Shown piece after piece: positions 46,425 to 53,801 of a DNA stretch of 64,000 nucleotides. Origin of the DNA: Clostridiales bacterium. GTDB taxonomy: Bacteria > Bacillota > Clostridia > Christensenellales > UBA3700. The position numbers and the translations under genes were made by a program. Location: positions 1 through 64,000 of the forward strand of contig JAAVHQ010000004.1 of assembly GCA_014799645.1 (NCBI GenBank). Reading direction: 5' to 3'. The notes under the pieces were generated by a model. It was not told the DNA's origin, searched no databases, and was given only the letters and a program-made list of their open reading frames with translations. The first letter of the stretch is position 1, and every line of letters begins with the position of its first letter.

Positions 46425-47141
46425 ATGATATACACAAAGAATGGAATGGTAAGCGGAAGTCTTATTGATACGAGCACGAATTTATCGGTTATCGGGACGT
46501 TCCAAATAGTTGAAGATGCGCTAACGGAACTTATGGGGGAGTTGAAGATTGACGGTATAACTGCAAAAAAGTTGTACAACGCAATGTGGGTGTATACTAA
46601 AAATAGGATAAAATTCTTAAAGCCGTTGGCGTGGGGAGAGGGTTACACAGTCGAAAGTTTTGTATCGCTAATTTCTTTGGCAAAAATCAATATTGACACT
46701 GCTATAAAAGATAATAATGGAGAGATAGTCGCGTACTCCAAAGTCGAGCTTTGCGCTTTGGATTTAGAGACCGGCAGAATAAGAAAAACGGCGACTGTCG
46801 GCGTAGATGAGAGTATAGTTAAGGAAAACTCGCAAATCCAAATAGATTTTACAAAATTTGAAGCCCTTGAAATGGATAAGGTAGAGAGCGTTGTCGTTCG
46901 CTCGACCAACATAGATTTTTGCCATCATTGCAATAACGTTGAGTACCTAAGATTTTTACTCAATACATATTCAGTGGCTGAATTGGAAAACAATCCAATT
47001 AAAGAATTCGAAATATGTTATGCAAATCAATCGTTTGAAGGGGATACGCTGGATATTTTCAAGATGCAAAATCAGGACAAAGATATTTTAATAATTCAAA
47101 AAGAAGACAAAGTGATAATCAAGTGTGAAATTTTGCGTTAA
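46425..47141 (+). CDS. Acyl-ACP thioesterase-like protein
   Basis: A 238-residue double hotdog-fold thioesterase. ATG 46425 is behind GGGAGG; the ATG at 46413 overlaps it. First hotdog: FQIVEDALTELMGELKIDGI, then NAMWVYTKNRIKF (helix and strand). Second hotdog: VRSTNIDFCHHCNNVEYLRF, the repeat of the catalytic Asn/His region. The closest family is the bacterial FatA-like acyl-ACP thioesterases that release fatty acids. A weak TATACT-type promoter lies upstream. It does not form an obvious operon with the glutathione peroxidase gene. Confidence 0.75.
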   Translation: MIYTKNGMVSGSLIDTSTNLSVIGTFQIVEDALTELMGELKIDGITAKKLYNAMWVYTKNRIKFLKPLAWGEGYTVESFVSLISLAKINIDTAIKDNNGEIVAYSKVELCALDLETGRIRKTATVGVDESIVKENSQIQIDFTKFEALEMDKVESVVVRSTNIDFCHHCNNVEYLRFLLNTYSVAELENNPIKEFEICYANQSFEGDTLDIFKMQNQDKDILIIQKEDKVIIKCEILR

Positions 47142-47148
47142 AAATTAA

Positions 47149-47206
47149 TTGACAAATACTTAATAGGATGATATATTAATTGTGCACAATCGAATTGTGT
47201 GCAATT
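47149..47206 (+). promoter_or_regulatory. Promoter and OhrR-type operator of the peroxide-response unit
   Basis: TTGACA (47149-47154), 17 bases, TATATT (47172-47177), then two operator half-sites: AATTGTGCACAAT (47178-47190, containing a perfect 12-bp palindrome) and AATTGTGTGCAATT (47193-47206), 15 bases apart. They overlap the transcription start. The pattern fits the ATTGT-NNN-CAAT type operators of MarR/OhrR repressors, and ohrR is in the same unit. Confidence 0.75.
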
Positions 47207-47224
47207 AATATTTTGGAGGTTTTT

Positions 47225-47698
47225 ATGTCTATCTACGATTTCACAGCAAAAGATGCTCAAGGGGCAGACGTTGATTTGTCGGGCTATAAGGGCAAAGTTC
47301 TTTTAATTGTCAATACGGCTACGGGGTGCGGGTTTACTCCGCAATATGAAGGATTGCAAGATTTGTATGAGAAATATCAATCGCAAGGTTTTGAAATACT
47401 TGATTTTCCTTGCAATCAATTCGCATTTCAAGCGCCTGGCTCTGATGCGAGAATAGTTGATTTTTGTCAATCTCGTTACGGAGTTACCTTTAAGCAATTT
47501 TCTAAAATAAAAGTCAACGGAAAAGATGCGCATCCTATATACAAATATCTTAAATCGCAAATAGGAGGCTCGATGGGCGGCAGAATAAAATGGAATTTCA
47601 CTAAGTTTCTTTTAGACCGTACTGGCGCGGTAGTAAAGCGTTATGCGCCTACCGTTACCCCCGCCAAAATGGATAGCGATATAAAGGAGTTGATTTAA
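47225..47698 (+). CDS. Glutathione peroxidase family protein
   Basis: A 157-residue thiol peroxidase of the glutathione peroxidase family; in bacteria without glutathione these reduce hydroperoxides using thioredoxin. ATG 47225 follows TTGGAGG. The catalytic Cys is in NTATGCGFTPQYEGL (Cys35, a selenocysteine position replaced by Cys), the Gln in LDFPCNQFAFQ, the Trp/Asn in KWNFTKFLLD. It is first of three genes (TSCPD protein, then OhrR) under an OhrR-type operator. Confidence 0.93.
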   Translation: MSIYDFTAKDAQGADVDLSGYKGKVLLIVNTATGCGFTPQYEGLQDLYEKYQSQGFEILDFPCNQFAFQAPGSDARIVDFCQSRYGVTFKQFSKIKVNGKDAHPIYKYLKSQIGGSMGGRIKWNFTKFLLDRTGAVVKRYAPTVTPAKMDSDIKELI

Positions 47699-47955
47699 TG
47701 AAATACTCATATAAGACGAAAAACGTTTGTGCGATGGAAATTACGTTCAAGATAGACGGCAATATAATATCAGATATTAAATTTGAGGGAGGTTGTAACG
47801 GTAACTTGAAAGCAATAGCAAAATTAGTTGACGGTTGGACTGTTGAGCAGATAGAGGAAAAGCTGGCGGGTAATCTTTGTGGAAGGAGACCTACCTCTTG
47901 TGCCGATCAATTGGCTATTGCAGTAAGACAAGCATATAACGCTTATAATAATTGA
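47698..47955 (+). CDS. TSCPD domain protein
   Basis: An 85-residue TSCPD domain (TIGR03905 type) with the signature NVCAMEITFKIDGN, IKFEGGCNGNLKAIAKLVDG and GRRPTSCADQLAIAVRQAYN. The ATG overlaps the peroxidase stop by one base. The domain is also found in some ribonucleotide reductases; as a stand-alone it has no established function, perhaps metal or thiol related. Being in the OhrR unit suggests a role in redox stress. Confidence 0.9.
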   Translation: MKYSYKTKNVCAMEITFKIDGNIISDIKFEGGCNGNLKAIAKLVDGWTVEQIEEKLAGNLCGRRPTSCADQLAIAVRQAYNAYNN

Positions 47956-48008
47956 TTTTTTAGTTTAGTTTTGGTAAAATTAGATTGATTCAATTAGAGA
48001 GGTATTTT

Positions 48009-48455
48009 ATGAAGAATCAAGAATTTGATAGCTTAAAATTGCAAAATCAATTATGTTTTCCTTTATACGTAGCATCAAAAGAAGTAGTAAAAAAATATCG
48101 TCCGTATCTTGATAGTGTTGATTTAACCTATACGCAGTATATCACAATGATGGTTTTGTGGGAAAGGAAAGAGATAAGCGCAAAAGATTTGGGTGATATT
48201 CTATATTTAGATTCCGGCACTCTAACCCCCGTCCTGAAAAGCCTTGAAAAAAAGAGCTTAATCACGAGGACAAGAGGCGCGAACGACGAAAGACTACTCA
48301 TAGTCGGCATAACGCAAAATGGAGAAGACTTGAAAAAACAAGCGGTAGAAATTTCCCGCGCTATCGCAAATTGCGTAAATCTCAATGAAAGTGAGGCAGT
48401 GGAATTGTATAGGTTACTATATAAAATTATAGGCAAGAATGATAATGCAAAATAA
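48009..48455 (+). CDS. ohrR: OhrR, organic peroxide-sensing MarR repressor
   Basis: A 148-residue OhrR: LKLQNQLCFPLYVASKEVVK carries the redox-sensing Cys16, followed by the winged helix (YTQYITMMVLWERKEISAKD, DLGDILYLDSGTLTPVLKSL, LITRTRGANDERLLIVGIT). Oxidation of the cysteine by organic hydroperoxide releases the repressor from DNA. Start ATG 48009 has GAGAGG upstream. The gene closes the peroxidase unit and probably represses it via the ATTGT-type operators at 47178-47206. Confidence 0.9.
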   Translation: MKNQEFDSLKLQNQLCFPLYVASKEVVKKYRPYLDSVDLTYTQYITMMVLWERKEISAKDLGDILYLDSGTLTPVLKSLEKKSLITRTRGANDERLLIVGITQNGEDLKKQAVEISRAIANCVNLNESEAVELYRLLYKIIGKNDNAK

Positions 48456-48484
48456 AAAGCAAGAGCAATTGTTGATATGTATAA

Positions 48485-48513
48485 GGAAGTTCCAAATCGA
48501 ACTTTCTTTTTAT
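48485..48513 (+). terminator. Terminator after ohrR
   Basis: GGAAGTTC (48485-48492) pairs with GAACTTTC (48499-48506), one G-T, followed by TTTTTATT. Confidence 0.8.
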
Positions 48514-48619
48514 TGGGATATAAGTGATGGATATAAGAGATGAAGCAAATTTACTATATTATCTACAAATAAATATAAATTAATGAGCGGAAATAATTGA
48601 TTTTCTGTTGGCTATAATG

Positions 48620-48855
48620 TATAATAAATACGAAAATTTTTTCGGTAAAGTATTACGGGAAGTGTTTTTATAAAAGAAATCGTCAAAAACGTTCGTAGGC
48701 GATGGACTCGACAGCAGGACGGTTGAGCATAGAAGATTTTTGGGGTTCGTGTCTAAAATTGGGCTCGAATCGGCGAAGCGCACGGTATTTGCGCTTAAAA
48801 CCTTTTGTTGCGATATCGTCAGTAGAAAGAATATAATTTCACTTGTTACAACGTA
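48620..48855 (+). ncRNA. Candidate structured RNA in a 429-base gene-free stretch
   Basis: A TATAAT (48613-48618) precedes a GC-richer, roughly 230-nt segment. Possible long-range stem: GTATTACG and AAGTG (around 48646-48662) with CACTT and CGTAATC (around 48840-48860). Internal hairpins: GGTTCG/CGAATC (around 48742-48768) and AAGCGC/GCGCTT near 48780-48800. No coding frame fits. It could be a structured RNA such as the raiA-motif class or a leader of the lipoprotein gene at 48885; I cannot name the family. Confidence 0.4.
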
Positions 48856-48884
48856 ATCTATTTCGAGAAACGGGGAGTTTTATA

Positions 48885-50423
48885 ATGAAAAGAATTTGCA
48901 AAATATTGGTTCTTTGCCTTGTTGTATGTATGGCGGTAGGAGCATTTGCTGCGTGTACTAAATTCGGGCCTATCGGCTCAACGGATTTTAAGGACAGCGA
49001 AGTAGTCAACAACGGCTCTTTGGTTGTTCAACAAGGCGGATATTTATATTACGTCAACGGAATGGACGACACGTCCAACATTACCAAGCCGTCGGACAAT
49101 GAATTCGGTAAGGCTTCGGTCAAGGGTAGCATTATGAAGAGCGAAATCAAAGAAGACGGCTCTCTCGGCAAGACGGAAGTTGTCGTACCGAAAATGTTCT
49201 ACACCACGGCTACCAACGGCGGTTTTTACATTTACGGCGAGTGGATTTATTATCTTTCGCCAAGTACGAAGACTGATAATAAGAGCAACGTATTGACTTC
49301 TCAACTCGTTGCATTCCGCACGAAAATCGACGGAACGAAGACGCAAGAAATTGCGAATTTGTCGAGTAGTTCTACTCAATACGTTTTCACAGACAGCGCG
49401 TTTATCTACTATGCGGACAACAAGCTTACCAAAGTAAGTTATGATAATTCCAAAGTAGATAAGAAGGCGGTTGACCTTGCGGAAGAAGTATCCTCGGTTC
49501 TCTTCACTGCAAAGACTTCAACGATATTCTTTATTAAGTCGTCGGAAGACAACACTCGTCGCAACAATAATATTTTCGTATGCGTAAACGGGGAAGTAAA
49601 AGAAGTCACGACGGACGCGACCTATCCTAACAGCGCAAAAAATCTCAATGAGCAATTCACTTATTCGCTCGTATCTTACGACGTGAACGAGAACGTGTTG
49701 TTCTATACGAAATCCAACAATTCCAACGATGCGTCAAAGACGACTTCGACGTACGGATATAAATTTGGAGAAGACTTCTCTTTTGCTCCGTCAAATGAAA
49801 AGAAATTTGCGGTAAGCTCTTTGTCCAGCATCGTCAATTTGGGCTTTGACAAGGGCGTCATGGATATGTCGAGCGCAACGCTTACTTTGTACAAGCCTTT
49901 GGCAAGCGAGGCGAACGTAAACGATACGCAGACGCTCGCAACTCTTTCTTCGACGGGCGCAAAGATTGTCAAGATGGACGACAAGGAGATGTACTTCGTA
50001 CTCAGCAATGCGCTTTGGAAGATTTCTTATACGGATAAGGACGCTTTCGCAGAGCAAGTTGGCGAGAGTAGCGCAATCAACAGCAGTTGGTTGACGATAT
50101 CGATAGTAGGCGAGTATATGTACTATATCGAAAATACTTATAACTATATGAGTAGACTTAAATTCAGCGATTTCGTCTTCGAGCCTAACAACGTAGTTAA
50201 TGCAAAGGGAGAAATCTTGGGCGGAACTCGTAAGGCTAAAATCACTGAAAATGAGACCGATAGCGACGATGATGAAAATGCAAGTACGGTTCGCATAGAG
50301 TACGTTGCGGATGACGCCAACGAAGAAGGAGTAGATTATTTCTATATACCGAAATTCATGAGCGAAGATGACGCGCAGAAATACGCAGAAGCATTGTATG
50401 AAGAGTACGAAAATAACAAATAA
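48885..50423 (+). CDS. Lipoprotein with beta-propeller-like body
   Basis: A 512-residue secreted lipoprotein. ATG 48885 follows GGGGAG and gives a proper signal: KRICKILVLCLVVCMAVG then the lipobox AFAAC. The long body is made of repeated strand pairs with Tyr/Asn-rich loops (YLYYVNGMDD, WIYYLSPS, FIYYADNK, MYYIENTYNY), the pattern of DUF5050-like propellers that bind at the cell surface. The last 70 residues are acidic. No enzymatic motif is visible. A bidirectional-looking terminator follows. Confidence 0.75.
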   Translation: MKRICKILVLCLVVCMAVGAFAACTKFGPIGSTDFKDSEVVNNGSLVVQQGGYLYYVNGMDDTSNITKPSDNEFGKASVKGSIMKSEIKEDGSLGKTEVVVPKMFYTTATNGGFYIYGEWIYYLSPSTKTDNKSNVLTSQLVAFRTKIDGTKTQEIANLSSSSTQYVFTDSAFIYYADNKLTKVSYDNSKVDKKAVDLAEEVSSVLFTAKTSTIFFIKSSEDNTRRNNNIFVCVNGEVKEVTTDATYPNSAKNLNEQFTYSLVSYDVNENVLFYTKSNNSNDASKTTSTYGYKFGEDFSFAPSNEKKFAVSSLSSIVNLGFDKGVMDMSSATLTLYKPLASEANVNDTQTLATLSSTGAKIVKMDDKEMYFVLSNALWKISYTDKDAFAEQVGESSAINSSWLTISIVGEYMYYIENTYNYMSRLKFSDFVFEPNNVVNAKGEILGGTRKAKITENETDSDDDENASTVRIEYVADDANEEGVDYFYIPKFMSEDDAQKYAEALYEEYENNK

Positions 50424-50446
50424 TTTAATCTAAATAAATTATTGTG

Positions 50447-50484
50447 AAAGCCCTATCGCGCGTTAAGCGCATAGGGCTTTTTTT
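50447..50484 (+). terminator. Strong terminator after the lipoprotein gene
   Basis: AAAGCCCTAT (50447-50456) and ATAGGGCTTT (50471-50480) form a 10-bp stem, loop rich in CG, then T-run to 50484. Confidence 0.9.
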
Positions 50485-50619
50485 GACGCTTTACCTTATC
50501 TTACCAGTGGGCAAAACAGCAAATGCTGAATAAGTCGTTGCAAGGGGAGGATATTGTTAAATATATAAAAGGATGAAGATTACCGTTGTTTTGAATTGGC
50601 GGTAATATGGGAAAACAAA

Positions 50620-53436
50620 GTGGCAAAATACAAATCAAAAATTTTTACTTTATGTTTATTTACAATTCTATTTTTAACGTTTTTTATTAGTTTTTATAGC
50701 AACGATTGCGCAACTTACTACGACAAAACAGTCTATACAGAAACTTATTCAAATTATCAATTATTATCCAACTCATTTGTCAGTTCAAGTGATGACTTGC
50801 CCGAAGGCGCTGTTAAGATAAGCGACGCTGAAGGCTTGAAAAATTTCTTGTCCGGCGACGAACCGTATGGTTACGTAGTAGCGGATATTTTACTCGATTG
50901 GGAGAACGTCGGTTCGCCGATAAACTTCGCAAACGGAAGAACTATTGACGGTAGAGGTCACGTACTTACTTTGACGGACAAGCAGGCTTGCGCGGACGTT
51001 TACGATGATGAGTTTGAAGCATTTTCCGACGGCGAAGGCGAGGCAAGCGAGTGTAATTACGGACTATTTGTCAGCGTAAATTATGGCGTGATAAAGAATT
51101 TCAAGTTTGCATACGCCGACGAAATTTGCGCGGTCAACAACGGCGACGTAGAGATAAACGGTGTAGGCATAGTATGCGGAGAAAACAACGGTGCGATTAC
51201 TAATTGCGAACTTAGCGCTAAGGGTAAGTTTTCATATTTCTATATCAATGGCGAGGCGGACTACGGAGACGGATTTCAAACGCATTTCGGAGGTTTTGCC
51301 GGCATAAATAGAGGTAGTATCGACAAAGTGTCGGCAAGTTACGATATGTTTACTTTGAGATTAAGAACTACGGCTCATAGTTGGGACTATTTCGGCGATG
51401 GTATGGATGCAAAGACTTTTGCAGGCGGAGTGGCAGGAAGTATATCCGATAGCGGAGAATGTACCAATTCGATAATCTTTGGAAGCGACGTTATTTTTAA
51501 TCTCACCGCCGACAAATTAGGCAATAGAGAAAGTTGCGTCTATTCGGGCGCAGTAGCCGCGTATAGCGAAGGCAAGGTAGACAATATTATCATAGACTTT
51601 TCACCCGAGTACCAGTTTGCGGACGAGATATCTATCCTTTCGAAAAACGCGGTAGTACATTGCGGATCGGCGACAAACGTCACTGCGCTCAATGACTTCG
51701 GCGGTGGGATAAACTTGTTGAGCAATAATTGCGATTGCGCGGAACATATAGGTTATTGCAATACTATAACGACGGATAGGTTTACGCAAGCAGTCGTTTA
51801 TATAGATGATGATAACAATCAAGTAGTCACGCTTTTGCCTATCAAGGGCTCATTGGAAAGTGTGTCGTTTACAAAACTTGCAGTTGATAGTAGCGGTAAA
51901 ATCATTGATGACACCTCTTTATACGAAAATTCGCCCGAAAATTTCAACTCGCAAGACTTTGCTAGCGAATGGATTTACGGTAAGACTTTTCAAATTGCGC
52001 CTTATCAAAATTCAAGCGATTGCTTTTGGGAAATAGAAGCGCGCTCTTGGCAAAAAGTCGAGATAGATTTTTCTCCAAACGCGTACTTCAATTATACCGG
52101 ACAAGATATGTTGCAAGAGATAGTCAAACTTAAACCGAGCGACGGCGAAAGTAATTTGAATTGCGATTTTACAAAGATGAATTTGTTAAACGGGAGTGAT
52201 AAAATTTACGAGGCAATAAATTTCGGTAGATATAATCTTTCGATTCGTCCTATTGAGATAGGCGATAGAAAGCTTTTGTACTACGATGAAGAAAACCATA
52301 TAATGTCTATTGCGCCCGAGGATTACTATAGCGAAGTACACGAGTATTATATTGTTAAATATTTAGTAGTGACGGCAGATTGGTTGGAGATAGAGGACAG
52401 GGGCAAGGAGTATGACGGAACTGATGAATTCGACGTCGGCAAAATTAAATGGAATAGTAAAAATGAAAACGTGATAGAAAATCTATCTTTACTCCGCGAG
52501 GCGATAGAAATTAAAGCTTGTTATTCGCAAATCAATGCAGGCGAAGAAATTGAAATTATTATAGAGTTACGTACGCAAGCGGAAGAGATTGTTATAGACA
52601 ACCAAGTGAGCGAAGTGAAAGGAACAATTTTAAGAAAGAAAGTTAATCTTACTTTGAAATATGCCGAAACGACTTACGGAGATACGTTTATCGAATATCA
52701 TTATGAGACGGACAACGTCATTGATGGCGATAGCGTTGACATTGTATTTTGTTCCAATATTTCAATGCCCGACGCGCAAAAGTTTAGATTTTGGATAGAA
52801 GAGAGCGAGTTCGGGAATTATTCTATCGCCAACTTTGACGAATGTTACGGCTATGAAAACGGCGCGCCCTTGATAATGCATAAGGCAGTAATTTCTCAAC
52901 TTGTCAACGGTGAAGAAGATTTTACCGATTTGAATACTCAAAACGTGAAAGATTTACAAATAAAGTTCAGGGACGTAATAGATGACAAAGTTTTTCACAT
53001 ACTTGATATTCTATATTATGATTCAGTAGAAAATACGTATTTGCCAATCAAGAAAATTAGCATTGCGGGCAAGTATAAGATTAGTTTGAGCATACCGAAG
53101 GAGTTGCAATTGATATATGAGTTGGACGAAAGCATAGTAGAAATGGAAATAAGCGTGGCGCAAGCCGACACGTCGCATAATGAAAATAATGACGGCGACA
53201 GCGATAATCCTTCAAGCGAAATTCCCAACGAACAAGACAACGATAAAACAGAGATTGGCGATAATATCGGCAATGACAATTCTCAAAACGAATATAGTGA
53301 GTATCGTCCAAGCGGCGTCGAAGAAAAATCCTACGGCGGTATTGCCATTGCGGTTGGCGCGACGTCAACGGCTTTGATTGCCGTGGGAATTCTGAAAAGA
53401 GTATTATCAAAGAGAAAATTAAAGCCGAGAAAATAA
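50620..53436 (+). CDS. Large surface-anchored protein with MBG-like and GLUG-like repeats
   Basis: A roughly 938-residue exported protein. GTG 50620 is chosen because it gives a signal peptide (KSKIFTLCLFTILFLTFFIS); a TTG at 50596 is in frame but lacks a ribosome site. The N-terminal half has beta-helix or GLUG-like repeats (GRTIDGRGHVLTLTD, NYGLFVSVNYGVIKNFKFA, GFAGINRGSIDKVS). The C-terminal half has MBG-type repeats (NLTLKYAETTYGDTFIEYHY, GTDEFDVG). It ends in a membrane helix (GGIAIAVGATSTALIAVGIL) and a basic tail (KRKLKPRK), so it is held in the membrane. No LPXTG is seen. Ligand unknown. Confidence 0.75.
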   Translation: MAKYKSKIFTLCLFTILFLTFFISFYSNDCATYYDKTVYTETYSNYQLLSNSFVSSSDDLPEGAVKISDAEGLKNFLSGDEPYGYVVADILLDWENVGSPINFANGRTIDGRGHVLTLTDKQACADVYDDEFEAFSDGEGEASECNYGLFVSVNYGVIKNFKFAYADEICAVNNGDVEINGVGIVCGENNGAITNCELSAKGKFSYFYINGEADYGDGFQTHFGGFAGINRGSIDKVSASYDMFTLRLRTTAHSWDYFGDGMDAKTFAGGVAGSISDSGECTNSIIFGSDVIFNLTADKLGNRESCVYSGAVAAYSEGKVDNIIIDFSPEYQFADEISILSKNAVVHCGSATNVTALNDFGGGINLLSNNCDCAEHIGYCNTITTDRFTQAVVYIDDDNNQVVTLLPIKGSLESVSFTKLAVDSSGKIIDDTSLYENSPENFNSQDFASEWIYGKTFQIAPYQNSSDCFWEIEARSWQKVEIDFSPNAYFNYTGQDMLQEIVKLKPSDGESNLNCDFTKMNLLNGSDKIYEAINFGRYNLSIRPIEIGDRKLLYYDEENHIMSIAPEDYYSEVHEYYIVKYLVVTADWLEIEDRGKEYDGTDEFDVGKIKWNSKNENVIENLSLLREAIEIKACYSQINAGEEIEIIIELRTQAEEIVIDNQVSEVKGTILRKKVNLTLKYAETTYGDTFIEYHYETDNVIDGDSVDIVFCSNISMPDAQKFRFWIEESEFGNYSIANFDECYGYENGAPLIMHKAVISQLVNGEEDFTDLNTQNVKDLQIKFRDVIDDKVFHILDILYYDSVENTYLPIKKISIAGKYKISLSIPKELQLIYELDESIVEMEISVAQADTSHNENNDGDSDNPSSEIPNEQDNDKTEIGDNIGNDNSQNEYSEYRPSGVEEKSYGGIAIAVGATSTALIAVGILKRVLSKRKLKPRK

Positions 53437-53460
53437 TTTTGGTTTTTTTGTGAAAAACTC

Positions 53461-53505
53461 TTGACATGAATAGTCATATTCAATATAATGTTAGCGTAAA
53501 CTAAC
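53461..53505 (+). promoter_or_regulatory. feo promoter with GTTAG-N6-CTAAC operator
   Basis: TTGACA (53461-53466), 17 bases, TATAAT (53484-53489), then GTTAG (53490-53494) N6 CTAAC (53501-53505), overlapping the transcription start. The inverted repeat resembles DtxR/MntR-type metal-regulator boxes and would repress the feo operon in iron-replete cells. Confidence 0.8.
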
Positions 53506-53582
53506 TTAGCAGGACGTCATTTGCTTGAAATATAAAGTTAGCATAGTGCAACATTTTATAGTAAAAAGTAAAAGGAGAGTAT

Positions 53583-53801
53583 ATGAGGTTGATAATTGCC
53601 CCGATAGGGAAACAAGGCAGGGTGGTAAAAATAGATACCGACGAAAAGACTAAAAACAGATTGCAAAACATAGGTATTATCGAGGGCGGTAATATCGAAC
53701 TTATGCAGTCTAATTTCGGCGACGTGATAGTCAAAGTGAGAGATTGTAGAATTGCAATGAACAAAGACGTCGCAAGCAAGATTACCGTGGAGATAAACTG
53801 A
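53583..53801 (+). CDS. feoA: Ferrous iron transport protein A
   Basis: A 72-residue SH3-like FeoA: MRLIIAPIGKQGRVVKIDTD, NRLQNIGIIEGGNIELMQSN, GDVIVKVRDCRIAMNKDVAS. It likely modulates FeoB. AAAAGGAG precedes the ATG and the stop overlaps the FeoB start by one base. The promoter carries a metal-regulator type operator. Confidence 0.95.
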   Translation: MRLIIAPIGKQGRVVKIDTDEKTKNRLQNIGIIEGGNIELMQSNFGDVIVKVRDCRIAMNKDVASKITVEIN

